Assembly (NCBI RefSeq): GCF_034087045.1
Contig: NZ_CP139247.1
Coordinates: 3,498,001 to 3,562,000 of the forward strand
Origin: Chitinophaga sancti
GTDB taxonomy: Bacteria > Bacteroidota > Bacteroidia > Chitinophagales > Chitinophagaceae
DNA: 64,000 bases
Reading direction: 5' to 3'
Shown here piece after piece: positions 43,836-51,756 of the stretch. How positions within the stretch are numbered: position 1 is the first letter of the stretch; every line of letters starts with the position of its first letter. The notes below the pieces were generated by a model. That model was not told the DNA's origin, made no database searches, and saw only the letters and a list, made by a program, of their open reading frames with translations. Both the position numbers and the translations under genes were made by a program.

Positions 43836-43977
43836 GACCTGCGGCAGCATGGAGGCGGGATCAAGTTGAAAACCTGATTCTTGAAGCGCGCTCTTTTCAG
43901 GCTAACGCCCTTGCTGAAATATCCTCCTCCATCGGCGTCAGCCGAACAGATGAAGATCTTCCTTGCTGCCGCAGGCC
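43836..43977. repeat. Palindromic REP/BIME-like element
   Basis: GACCTGCGGCAGCA at the left and TGCTGCCGCAGGCC at the right end are inverted copies, and inside them GCTAACGCC and GGCGTCAGC are a second inverted pair. The element is thus two head-to-head copies of a unit whose single copy occurs at 52904-52950. It is not coding. Confidence 0.65.
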
Positions 43978-43984
43978 TTAAAAC

Positions 43985-44018
43985 AAAAGAGCGCTGGTAT
44001 TTCAACCAGCGCTCTTTT
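43985..44018 (-). terminator. htrA terminator
   Basis: AAAAGAGCGCTGG and CCAGCGCTCTTTT pair perfectly over 13 bases with an 8-base loop, 36 bases after the minus-strand stop at 44054. Confidence 0.85.
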
Positions 44019-44053
44019 CTCCTTAACTTATAAACCTATATGAAAAACGATAA

Positions 44054-45592
44054 TTAGAAATCAGTACTATTCGTCAAATCAATATTGTAATAGTACACAC
44101 CATTCAACTCAGGATATACACCTTCCAGCTGCACCTTCTTTTGTTTCTCCAATATTCCTCTCAGCTGTTCCACTGAACTCACCACCTGGTCTCCTGCTTT
44201 CATAATAATAAAAGAAGGTTTCATATTCGTTTGTTTCTTCAGTATACCGCTGCTGATGTTATCTACATATACACCACCACGAATACCGATCTTCGCCGCA
44301 TCACCTTTTTCCAGTGTCACCAGATCCGCGCCCAGCGCATCGATCACGGTTGCTTTCACAATACTGGTATTACCATCAATGTTCTTCAGTACTGCATTCG
44401 TAGTGCGTGATTTATCACCACGAAGGTAGCTGATACTGATCTTATCACCTGGCTTAAATCTTGCGATCTGCTCCGTCATCTGTGGTATAGAAGGTGTATT
44501 GACGCCATTGATACCAGTGATCACATCACCCTTCTGAATACCTGCATCTGCCGCCGCACCACTTGTTACCACATCTGTCACGACCACACCATTCACATCT
44601 CTTCTTATACCATAGTCACCCCATTTCTCTTCAGGAATAGAATTCGGATCCTGGTACCTGATACCCAGGTAAGCACGTTGTACATTACCATACTTCATGA
44701 TATCATTTACCACTTTCTTCACCAGGTTCACGGGAATCGCATAAGAGTAACCTGCATAGGCACCGGTAGGAGAGGCGATCGCAGAGTTAATACCAATCAG
44801 TTCACCTGCGGTATTGATCAATGCACCACCACTGTTACCCTGGTTCACAGCAGCATCTGTCTGAATAAAAGATTCGATAGCGTTTCTTTTCGCCTGTTTG
44901 TTGATACCGATAGAACGAGCTTTTGCACTCACGATACCCGCAGTTACGGTAGTTTCCAGGTTTAATGGATAACCGATAGCAAGTACCCACTGACCAATTT
45001 CAACCTCGTCAGAGTTGCCATACAGCATGTAAGGCAGGTTCTTCGCATCTACTTTGATTACTGCGAGGTCGGTGTTTGGATCGGTACCGATCACTTTTGC
45101 TTTGTAAGTTTTGTAATCATTGAGCGTAACGGTGATCTCATCCGCATCGTCCACTACGTGATTGTTCGTCACGATATAACCATCGTCGGAGATGAGTACA
45201 CCTGAGCCGGAAGCCATCTGGCCGGGGATATAATATTTACGTCCGCCGCCGCCACCCTGGAATTCGTCCCCGAAAAAGTCATCGCCGAAAAGGTCCTCAA
45301 GTACGCTTCTTTTTCTTTGCAGGTTGTTTGTAACCTGACGGGGATTGATCTTTGTCTTAATGTGAACCACACCTGGAACAGCCAGTTTTGCTGCTGCTGA
45401 AAAGTCGGTGGGAGGAGTAATGTTTCTGTGTTCTGTACCAGGCATGTAGCTGGTATAGTTTACTGGAATGTTGTCTGATCCATTTTGATAGGGACCTGCC
45501 TGCCGGGGCTGAAATTTGCTGTAAACAAACACGCTGGCAAAGGCAGTGGCCGCGCTGATAAGAACAGTTGCCGCAATTTGCCGGAATTTCAT
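44054..45592 (-). CDS. htrA: HtrA/DegP-family periplasmic serine protease
   Basis: 512 residues. N-terminal membrane anchor or uncleaved signal (IAATVLISAATAFASVFVYS). Trypsin-like domain: GYIVTNNHVVDDADEIT (His near 144), GTDPNTDLAVIKVD (Asp near 174) and NQGNSGGALINTAGELIGIN (Ser near 252). Two PDZ domains follow (GVVVTDVVTSGAAADAGIQ then KGDVITGING; and a more divergent one at the end, GVYVDNISSGILKK). It degrades or refolds damaged envelope proteins. A Gly-rich loop (FQGGGGGRKYY) precedes the protease strand. It has its own promoter and terminator. Confidence 0.95.
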   Translation of the reverse strand: MKFRQIAATVLISAATAFASVFVYSKFQPRQAGPYQNGSDNIPVNYTSYMPGTEHRNITPPTDFSAAAKLAVPGVVHIKTKINPRQVTNNLQRKRSVLEDLFGDDFFGDEFQGGGGGRKYYIPGQMASGSGVLISDDGYIVTNNHVVDDADEITVTLNDYKTYKAKVIGTDPNTDLAVIKVDAKNLPYMLYGNSDEVEIGQWVLAIGYPLNLETTVTAGIVSAKARSIGINKQAKRNAIESFIQTDAAVNQGNSGGALINTAGELIGINSAIASPTGAYAGYSYAIPVNLVKKVVNDIMKYGNVQRAYLGIRYQDPNSIPEEKWGDYGIRRDVNGVVVTDVVTSGAAADAGIQKGDVITGINGVNTPSIPQMTEQIARFKPGDKISISYLRGDKSRTTNAVLKNIDGNTSIVKATVIDALGADLVTLEKGDAAKIGIRGGVYVDNISSGILKKQTNMKPSFIIMKAGDQVVSSVEQLRGILEKQKKVQLEGVYPELNGVYYYNIDLTNSTDF

Positions 45593-45661
45593 ATTTTTTT
45601 GAGTTTTATTGAAAGTAAAAATATTGATATAAGGAATATAACAATTTTAGTGCCTCTGATA

Positions 45662-45691
45662 CAAATTTAAGGGGGTAAGTGATTCATTCAA
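45662..45691 (-). promoter_or_regulatory. Bacteroidota promoter of htrA
   Basis: On the minus strand TTG (45691-45689), 19 bases, then TAAATTTG (45669-45662). Spacing and -7 are canonical. The ATG is 69 bases downstream, so a leader of about 60 bases is expected. Confidence 0.6.
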
Positions 45692-45819
45692 CCAGTGTTG
45701 TTACTACTTTAACAGTTTATTATATGAAAGGTTAATACCATCTTAATAGAATGGGTGACAAAGTAACGGAGGTACTGACAAATTAACGATTGAACCCGAC
45801 AAAATGTTATGTAAAAAGA

Positions 45820-45848
45820 AAAAGGACAGCCCTTATGGCGGTCCTTTT
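45820..45848 (-). terminator. Terminator of the acyl-CoA reductase gene
   Basis: AAAAGGACAGCC and GGCGGTCCTTTT with one mismatch. On the minus strand it ends in a T-rich run, about 50 bases after the stop at 45901. Confidence 0.7.
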
Positions 45849-45859
45849 CTGCAGAAAGT

Positions 45860-45900
45860 CGTTTCTTCATCCCCATTGGGGAATCCTATCATGAATATTT
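45860..45900 (-). repeat. Conserved short element after a stop codon, copy 1
   Basis: Plus strand GTTTCTTCATCCCCATTGGG then GAATCCTATCATGAATATTT, ending at the stop codon of the minus-strand gene. TCCCCATTGGGGA is a small palindrome. Copy 2 at 49765-49804 has the same position relative to its gene. Confidence 0.55.
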
Positions 45901-46899
45901 TTATAGCTTACTCAAAAATTCCAGCGTATCCACTCCATCTGCATAATCAGTAAGCGATGGTTGCTGTGCCGTTCCAAAAGGTGTAAACCCTCTTCCTACC
46001 AGGCATTGCAACTCCGTATTCGCCTGCAACTCCGCCGCCAGCGTGGCCTTATCGGTATAATACCCATAGTTCAGCACACTTATTGGCGAGAACAGGTGCG
46101 GCGCCTCCTGCAATAACATGCTCTCATTCGACATATAAGGACTGTTATTCAGCAGGATCAAAGCCAGGTTATAGTCGTAATTATTCTTATACTTATTATG
46201 ATCGGCAAGATAACTATACTTCTTCTGTGCCTCCAGCAACCGGGTGAAATCATACTCATCCGGTACAAACACCTTGGTTACATTGCGGCAACCCAGTCCA
46301 AAGTAAATACTGATATCGTCCGCCAGGCCTTCGAGTTCCGCAGGCGTTTCTTCACCTGTCAGGATAGCTACGGAAGTCCGGTTCCGGCGAATAATGTGCG
46401 GATACTGGGCAAAGTAATACTCGAAATACCTGGATGAATTGTTGCTGCCTGTTGCAATATAAGCGTCACAGTTCTTCAACATATCCTGCACTGTAGTCTG
46501 CTCCGCCCATTCAGGGTGCCACTCCTTCATCTTATCCAGCACATGCTGCATAAGTATTACATCTTTTGATGACAGTTTGAGGCGTACATTGTGGCCGCTC
46601 ACGAAACCGCAGAGCCAGTCATGAAAGCCAACAAGAGGGATGTTACCAGCGGTAACGATGCCCACTGTACGGGCAGGTTTGTTCTTAGTCAATTCCGGGT
46701 AGGCATTGATCCAGCTGTTGAGGCGGGCGGCTTCCAGGAAATTCTCAGCAATCTGGCTGATGGCCAGGTCTATGAATTCCGGGGTGAACCAGCCGTTAGC
46801 CTGGTAAGCTCTTTCCTTTACTGCCAGGAGCGCTGGATCATTGCTTGTCAGGTATTGACCTAAACGTACCAGGGCGGCTACTTTTTCTGTACTGCTCAT
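45901..46899 (-). CDS. LuxC-type acyl-CoA reductase
   Basis: 332 residues, no signal peptide. ARTVGIVTAGNIPLVGFHDW near residue 75 is the nucleotide-binding region of PF05893 (LuxC), CDAYIATGSNNSSRYFEYYF near 149 the substrate loop, and ISIYFGLGCRNVTKVFVP near 217 holds the Cys that forms the acyl-enzyme in this aldehyde-dehydrogenase-like fold. The expected reaction is NADPH-dependent reduction of acyl-CoA to aldehyde. It diverges from a ferredoxin gene 92 bases away. No luciferase genes are present, so it likely serves lipid metabolism. Confidence 0.82.
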   Translation of the reverse strand: MSSTEKVAALVRLGQYLTSNDPALLAVKERAYQANGWFTPEFIDLAISQIAENFLEAARLNSWINAYPELTKNKPARTVGIVTAGNIPLVGFHDWLCGFVSGHNVRLKLSSKDVILMQHVLDKMKEWHPEWAEQTTVQDMLKNCDAYIATGSNNSSRYFEYYFAQYPHIIRRNRTSVAILTGEETPAELEGLADDISIYFGLGCRNVTKVFVPDEYDFTRLLEAQKKYSYLADHNKYKNNYDYNLALILLNNSPYMSNESMLLQEAPHLFSPISVLNYGYYTDKATLAAELQANTELQCLVGRGFTPFGTAQQPSLTDYADGVDTLEFLSKL

Positions 46900-46939
46900 G
46901 AATCTATATAAATAGTTTACTTTTTAAAGGGAGATATTC

Positions 46940-46947
46940 TATTTTTG
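46940..46947 (+). promoter_or_regulatory. Probable -7 element of the ferredoxin gene
   Basis: TATTTTTG fits TAnnTTTG, 44 bases before the ATG. TTT at 46916-46918 is at the right distance for an imperfect -33. Confidence 0.45.
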
Positions 46948-46991
46948 TCTGCAAAATTAATGGCTTACTTCTTAAACAAAAAGTTTATAAC

Positions 46992-47339
46992 ATGGCAATC
47001 AAAATAACAGATGAATGTATTAATTGTGGAGCTTGTGAACCTGAGTGCCCAAATAACGCGATCTATGAAGGTGGTGTTGAATGGGCAATGGCCGATGGCA
47101 CTACGATTAAGGGTTCTTATGTGCTGATGGATGGATCTTCTATCGATGCCGACCAGCGTAACGCTCCAATAGCTGTTGACAGTTATTATATTGTTCCAAA
47201 TAAATGTACTGAGTGTCAAGGCTTTCACGAAGAACCACAATGTGCGGCAGTATGTCCGGTAGACTGTTGTGTACCAGACGAAATGTACCAGGAGTCTGAA
47301 GAAGAGCTGCTGGCGAAGAAAGAGAAATTACATATTTAA
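46992..47339 (+). CDS. 2[4Fe-4S] ferredoxin
   Basis: 115 residues. Cys pattern [12 protein letters not shown] at residues ~9-20 and, after an insert, [20 protein letters not shown] near 71-90. The second motif has the longer Cys spacing typical of YfhL/Alvin-type ferredoxins, with an acidic end ([18 protein letters not shown]). It carries electrons between reductases and oxidoreductases. The partner is not clear. It has its own promoter element and terminator. Confidence 0.93.
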   Translation: MAIKITDECINCGACEPECPNNAIYEGGVEWAMADGTTIKGSYVLMDGSSIDADQRNAPIAVDSYYIVPNKCTECQGFHEEPQCAAVCPVDCCVPDEMYQESEEELLAKKEKLHI

Positions 47340-47409
47340 TCAGGAAGCATAAGGAATTATCGGTAACTGGTCGTCAGACGTAAATCGCTGGCACGCATAC
47401 CGAACCTAA

Positions 47410-47449
47410 AAGGGGAGAAAAGGCTAATTACCTTTTCTCCCCTTCTTTT
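47410..47449 (+). terminator. Ferredoxin terminator
   Basis: AAGGGGAGAAAAGG and CCTTTTCTCCCCTT form a perfect 14-bp stem, then CTTTTT. Confidence 0.88.
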
Positions 47450-47514
47450 TGGAGTAAAAAAGTTTACATCCCCCATTTTTCTATTAACTTTATCCGCTTA
47501 TTATTAATTATCAT

Positions 47515-48504
47515 ATGAAAAAGAATATCGCCCTTGTTGCCGGCGGATACTCAGGAGAATACGTTATCTCCGTACAAAGTGCCGTAACAATTGAGAAAAA
47601 CCTGGATAGCAGCAAATACAATGTGTATAAAATTGTTATTACAAAAGAGGGCTGGAATTATACGGGGGACGACGGGCAGACGATAGCCGTGGATAAGAAC
47701 GATTTTTCATTGACTATCAAAGGAGAAAAGGTAACTTTTGATGCCGTTTTCATCGGTATTCACGGTACACCTGGCGAAGATGGCCGCCTGCAGGGATATT
47801 TCGAGATGCTGGGTATTCCGTTTACCAGCTGTGGCATGGTCACCTCCGCCCTGACTTTCAATAAGAGCTATTGCAATAAAGTAGTGGCTGCCCTGAATGT
47901 GGTAAATGTATCCAAATCTGTGCATATCTTCAGTAACCAGCCATACGATACCAAACAGATATTAGCGCAGCTGAAACTGCCTGTATTTGTAAAGCCTGCA
48001 GAAGGGGGTAGCAGCATTGGTATGTCTAAAGTAAATACAGCCGGAGAACTGCAACCAGCTATCGACAAGGCATTCAAAGAAGATGTACAGATCCTGATCG
48101 AAGAGTTTATAAAAGGCAGGGAAATAACCTGTGGCTTATATAAAGTGAATGGCGAAATCAACGTTTTGCCACTGACAGAAATCGTGAGCAGCAAAGAATT
48201 CTTTGACTATGAGGCGAAATATACGCCGGGTATGACCAAAGAAATCACCCCTGCACCAGCTCCGGACGACGTGTGTGAGCAGATCAGGAATACCGCCAAA
48301 GAACTGTATAACAAATTGAATTGTAGGGGTATTGTGCGTGCAGACTTCATCTATGAAGAGGCAAACAATCGCCTGTTCTTCCTGGAAGTGAACACCATGC
48401 CTGGCCAGAGCGATAACAGCCTCGTGCCTCAGCAGGTAAGAGCTGCCGGTAAAACCCTGCAGGAGTTTTACGGCACATTAATTGAAGAGTGCCTGAGGAA
48501 ATAA
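47515..48504 (+). CDS. ddl: D-alanine--D-alanine ligase
   Basis: 329 residues, ATP-grasp. IALVAGGYSGEYVISVQSA at the start, IHGTPGEDGRLQGYFEMLG near 82, KPAEGGSSIGMSKV (ATP lysine and Ser loop) near 161, EEFIKGREITCGLY, and RADFIYEEANNRLFFLEVNT then MPGQ (metal-binding Asp, Glu, Asn). It joins two D-Ala for peptidoglycan. It is followed by a PASTA protein and a rhodanese on the same strand, a run of three closely spaced genes. Confidence 0.96.
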   Translation: MKKNIALVAGGYSGEYVISVQSAVTIEKNLDSSKYNVYKIVITKEGWNYTGDDGQTIAVDKNDFSLTIKGEKVTFDAVFIGIHGTPGEDGRLQGYFEMLGIPFTSCGMVTSALTFNKSYCNKVVAALNVVNVSKSVHIFSNQPYDTKQILAQLKLPVFVKPAEGGSSIGMSKVNTAGELQPAIDKAFKEDVQILIEEFIKGREITCGLYKVNGEINVLPLTEIVSSKEFFDYEAKYTPGMTKEITPAPAPDDVCEQIRNTAKELYNKLNCRGIVRADFIYEEANNRLFFLEVNTMPGQSDNSLVPQQVRAAGKTLQEFYGTLIEECLRK

Positions 48505-48549
48505 CAAAGCGGTATAAGATTACGCTATCTTTAAGTTAAAATATAATCT

Positions 48550-49359
48550 GTGTTCAATCAAATTACAAAACGCTCCTTTGGGTTCAACCTGGCCGTTGTG
48601 GTAGGGTTGTTCCTGGTACTGGGGCTGATTTTCTTCCTGCTGCTGGGGGTAATTACCAAGCATGGAGATACCCAAACCGTGCCTGACGTATACCGTAAGA
48701 GTGTGAAAGACGCTACCAAACAGCTGGAAGATGCTGGGTTTAACGTAGATGTAAGAGACTCCATTTTTATCGATAGTTTGCCTGCCCTGGCCGTATGGGA
48801 ACAAACCCCTGCTAAAGGTGCGATAGTAAAAGTTGGAAGAACTATTTATCTGACTATCAATAAGGTAGTGCCGCCAATGGTAGATATGCCTGACCTGGTA
48901 GGACTCACTTTCCGTAGTGCAGAAATGACCCTGCATAGCCGCAGACTGAATGTAGGAGATACAATTTATAAACCGGACTTTGCTACCAATACCGTACTGC
49001 AGCAGTTGCTGAATGGTAAACTCGTAAAAGCCGGTAGACAGGTGCCCGAAGGTAGCAGCATCACGCTGGTACTGAGTAGCGGTACAGGTAGTATCGAAAA
49101 TCCGGTACCGGATCTGATCGGGATGACCTTCCAGGAAGCCAAGGTGACCCTGAGTGGCAGAAACCTGAACCTGGGTACAGTGATGGTAGATCCTTCTGTA
49201 ACAGATACTGCCAATGCATTTGTGATCAAACAGGATCCAATGCCAAGAAATTCACTGCAGGAGCTGAGCATGGTAAGAGCAGGAGAAGTAGTGGATGTCT
49301 GGTTGTCGCCTACCGCACCGGTAAAAGGTGCAACCGACTCTACAAAAGAACCGGAATAA
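48550..49359 (+). CDS. Membrane-anchored PASTA-domain protein
   Basis: 269 residues from a GTG start at 48550, the only fitting start before the membrane helix. One transmembrane segment (FNLAVVVGLFLVLGLIFFLL, residues ~11-30), then three PASTA domains outside: VPDVYRKSVKDATKQLEDAG, MPDLVGLTFRSAEMTLHSRR and VPDLIGMTFQEAKVTLSGRN. PASTA domains bind muropeptides. There is no kinase domain. Placement 45 bases after ddl supports a role in sensing or organising cell-wall synthesis. Confidence 0.9.
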   Translation: MFNQITKRSFGFNLAVVVGLFLVLGLIFFLLLGVITKHGDTQTVPDVYRKSVKDATKQLEDAGFNVDVRDSIFIDSLPALAVWEQTPAKGAIVKVGRTIYLTINKVVPPMVDMPDLVGLTFRSAEMTLHSRRLNVGDTIYKPDFATNTVLQQLLNGKLVKAGRQVPEGSSITLVLSSGTGSIENPVPDLIGMTFQEAKVTLSGRNLNLGTVMVDPSVTDTANAFVIKQDPMPRNSLQELSMVRAGEVVDVWLSPTAPVKGATDSTKEPE

Positions 49360-49405
49360 CAAAGTAGTATACCCCATAATCGTTTAACTTATAAAATTTA
49401 CAGCG

Positions 49406-49714
49406 ATGGAAAATATAACTGCTGAAGAACTGAAACAACGTATTGACAATGGCGAATCCCTGCACATCGTCGATGTAAGGGAACCTCATGAGCATGAAGA
49501 ATTTAATATCGGAGGTATCCTGTTGCCGCTGGGCGAAATCAGAGCCATGCAGGTAGATGAGCTGGAAGATCTGAAGGATGAAGAAGTGATCGTGTATTGC
49601 AGAAGCGGAGGCAGAAGCGGCCAGGCAGCAATGATCCTGGAAACAATGGGATTTCAGAATGTAAAGAACCTGACCGGTGGTATGTTGAACTGGCAGGAGA
49701 AGTTCGGGAAATAA
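49406..49714 (+). CDS. Single-domain rhodanese
   Basis: 102 residues. IVDVREPHEHEEFNIGG near residue 21 and the active loop VYCRSGGRSGQAAMILETMG with catalytic Cys65. The 6-residue loop CRSGGR fits sulfurtransferases acting on thiosulfate or persulfides. It is probably co-transcribed with ddl and the PASTA gene, and ends at a strong terminator. Physiological sulfur acceptor unknown. Confidence 0.93.
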   Translation: MENITAEELKQRIDNGESLHIVDVREPHEHEEFNIGGILLPLGEIRAMQVDELEDLKDEEVIVYCRSGGRSGQAAMILETMGFQNVKNLTGGMLNWQEKFGK

Positions 49715-49724
49715 AAGCATTAAG

Positions 49725-49748
49725 AAGGCTGATCGCAAGATCAGCCTT
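49725..49748 (+). terminator. Terminator after rhodanese gene
   Basis: AAGGCTGATC-GCAA-GATCAGCCTT, perfect 10-bp stem, then TATTTTTTG. Confidence 0.9.
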
Positions 49749-49764
49749 TATTTTTTGAAAAAGA

Positions 49765-49804
49765 GTTTCCATCCCCGTTGGCGAATCCCTCTTTCATGAA
49801 TGTT
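49765..49804 (-). repeat. Conserved short element after a stop codon, copy 2
   Basis: Plus strand GTTTCCATCCCCGTTGGCGA then ATCCCTCTTTCATGAATGTT, ending at the stop of the minus-strand ATP-grasp-like gene. About 80% identical by eye to 45860-45900. Confidence 0.55.
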
Positions 49805-50983
49805 TTATTGTTCGAAAAATGCGCAGGTACCGCCCACCCAGGTATGCGATTTATCCTTCGTTACGCCTATCATTTTACTCTTACTAAGCCTCGCCAGGTT
49901 ATGCACCAATAACGGCCTTTCCGCTCCATCTTTCCATATATACATCATCCTGATCTCACAATAAGCCGGCCCATCAGGTGTTTCAATGGCCGGGGCATAT
50001 TGTACCTTTCGCTGTAAGATCCAGTTCTCAGGGTCTTTAATCGAGGCAATATCTGGTAATGTTACATCAATCACTACCCCCTGACCAGCGAATGAAAAAA
50101 GCGGTTTCAATACATAGTTCTCCAGATCAGCCGGCAACTCCTTTGCATGCAGAAACCAGCTCTCCGGTGCAAACTCATTATGAATAAAAGGCAGGGTATA
50201 CTTACTGATCCTGTAAAACCAGTTCGGATGCGTGATCCACTCTACATCAAAATCCTGGAATAAAGACACATGTGCAGGCAATGATGCCGCCTGCCTTTGC
50301 AGGTCATCAAAGATCACACGGTTATATATGCGTTTGATTAAAATATCCTTATAATACAATTGATCACCTCTCTGCTCAAGGTCTGTAATACAAACAACAG
50401 GTATTCCCAGTACCTTTTGTGTATAATAAAAATCAATACGGGTTTTCTGTTCATGTGGCTTTACTTCCAGCAATACCACTTCTTCCGGTTGATAAGGACC
50501 CACAATGATCTCTTTCAATAACGCTAAATAGCTATTATCATCATACCCATTGAAATAGTTATTCACTGTATCAGGGAGCTGGAAATGATGTTTAAATTCC
50601 TTGGCCATCAGCTCCTGAAAGGCATACAGTGAAGGAAACCCCTGTAGCTCTATGAGCTGTGGTTGCAACACACCTTCTGCATTTTGACACACAGCAAAAT
50701 CAATGATCACAAAATGCGCATGCTCATTTTCGCCGGGTACTTTCATACATGGAGGAAACGATGCTTCACTACTGGCTTTGAAGCCAGGTTGTGTAATCAG
50801 ATCAATGATCGCTTCGCTGGTATCGATTAATTGCTTCGTGAGTGCAGCAGGTACAAACACGGGCGTTTCCGCTACTTTAAAAGCAGGGGCTTCGCCGGCA
50901 GCAGCTGCCATTGATTCAATAAATGCCGCGTATTTCTCCGCAGTAAAATTTTCGTTATAATATTTGCGTAAAGAAGGGATCAT
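49805..50983 (-). CDS. ATP-grasp-like ligase, last gene of the amidoligase cluster
   Basis: 392 residues, soluble. The C-terminal part has ATP-grasp features: NYVLKPLFSFAGQGVVIDV (ATP lysine and Gly loop) near residue 289, NWILQRKVQYAP (hinge), AYCEIRMMYIW (metal Glu) and LVHNLARLSKSKMIG (Arg/Asn block). The N-terminal ~200 residues, with FVIIDFAVCQNAEGVLQPQL and IELQGFPSLYAFQEL, belong to no family I can name. Its start overlaps the stop of the amidotransferase gene by 4 bases. The reaction would be ATP-driven formation of an amide bond between a carboxylate and an amine. The substrates are unknown. Confidence 0.7.
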   Translation of the reverse strand: MIPSLRKYYNENFTAEKYAAFIESMAAAAGEAPAFKVAETPVFVPAALTKQLIDTSEAIIDLITQPGFKASSEASFPPCMKVPGENEHAHFVIIDFAVCQNAEGVLQPQLIELQGFPSLYAFQELMAKEFKHHFQLPDTVNNYFNGYDDNSYLALLKEIIVGPYQPEEVVLLEVKPHEQKTRIDFYYTQKVLGIPVVCITDLEQRGDQLYYKDILIKRIYNRVIFDDLQRQAASLPAHVSLFQDFDVEWITHPNWFYRISKYTLPFIHNEFAPESWFLHAKELPADLENYVLKPLFSFAGQGVVIDVTLPDIASIKDPENWILQRKVQYAPAIETPDGPAYCEIRMMYIWKDGAERPLLVHNLARLSKSKMIGVTKDKSHTWVGGTCAFFEQ

Positions 50984-51753
50984 GATTGAATAGATAAGGC
51001 ATTGTCCAGAAATGCAGGAATAAGCGTATCATATGTGAGCATGATCTTATCCGGATCTGAAAGTTGTTCCAGCATGCTGTAATATTTTTCCGCGCCATAG
51101 TTGGTGAGCACCTGGTCTTTCTTTTCTTTTTGAAGCAGGTACATCCGCATCCCGGTCGCATCAGCTTCCGGGTGGAATTGTGTGCCGATCATATGAGGGC
51201 TGAAACGTATGGCCATGGTCGCTCTTTCCAGTGGTACATGGGGTCGTTCCTTTTCAATCGCCAAAACAGAAGCGCCTATAGCCTCCATGCGAGCATGGTC
51301 TAAACCAATCACCTGCCAGTTGCGGCTATCCACGATATAAAAAGGATCGGGAAGGTGTTCAAATTCACCTGCCGCTGTTTTATGCACAGGAAACACACCG
51401 AATGCAGGTGATCGGCGTCTGCATACATTTCCAAGCTTCAGGTAGCGACACATCAGCTGAAAGGAATGACATATTAATAACACCGGTCTGGAAGCTTTCA
51501 TCAACGCTTCCATCACACCAAAATAACGTTGTTCCCACTCACTGCCTTCACTATCCAGCGGTGAACCGGGACCACCAGTAGAAATATAAATATCGTACGA
51601 AAGATCAGGTACCTGGGCAGCGATGCGTACCTCATACTCATCACACTGCAATACCAGTGAATGACGCACAGCATACGCCGCGAGTATTTCCCTGATACAA
51701 CGCATCCCTTCGTTCGGAACGCCTTCATACATGTCAAGTATAGCTACTTTCAT
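50980..51753 (-). CDS. Class-I glutamine amidotransferase of the amidoligase cluster
   Basis: 257 residues, GMP-synthase-like glutaminase fold. RPVLLICHSFQLMCRYLKLG holds the nucleophile Cys near residue 93, and GTQFHPEADATGM near 190 holds the catalytic His and Glu. The oxyanion part STGGPGSPLD is near 56. A class-I amidotransferase releases ammonia from glutamine for an attached synthetase. It is 3 bases from the GCS2 gene and overlaps the ATP-grasp-like gene, so either of these is its likely partner. It may alternatively hydrolyse a gamma-glutamyl bond, as PuuD-type enzymes do. Confidence 0.82.
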   Translation of the reverse strand: MKVAILDMYEGVPNEGMRCIREILAAYAVRHSLVLQCDEYEVRIAAQVPDLSYDIYISTGGPGSPLDSEGSEWEQRYFGVMEALMKASRPVLLICHSFQLMCRYLKLGNVCRRRSPAFGVFPVHKTAAGEFEHLPDPFYIVDSRNWQVIGLDHARMEAIGASVLAIEKERPHVPLERATMAIRFSPHMIGTQFHPEADATGMRMYLLQKEKKDQVLTNYGAEKYYSMLEQLSDPDKIMLTYDTLIPAFLDNALSIQS

Positions 51754-51756
51754 GTG

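Noticed and set aside
46992..47339. Ferredoxin and LuxC-type reductase as part of a bioluminescence or aldehyde operon
   Set aside because: They are divergent, and no luxA/B, luxD or luxE gene is nearby.
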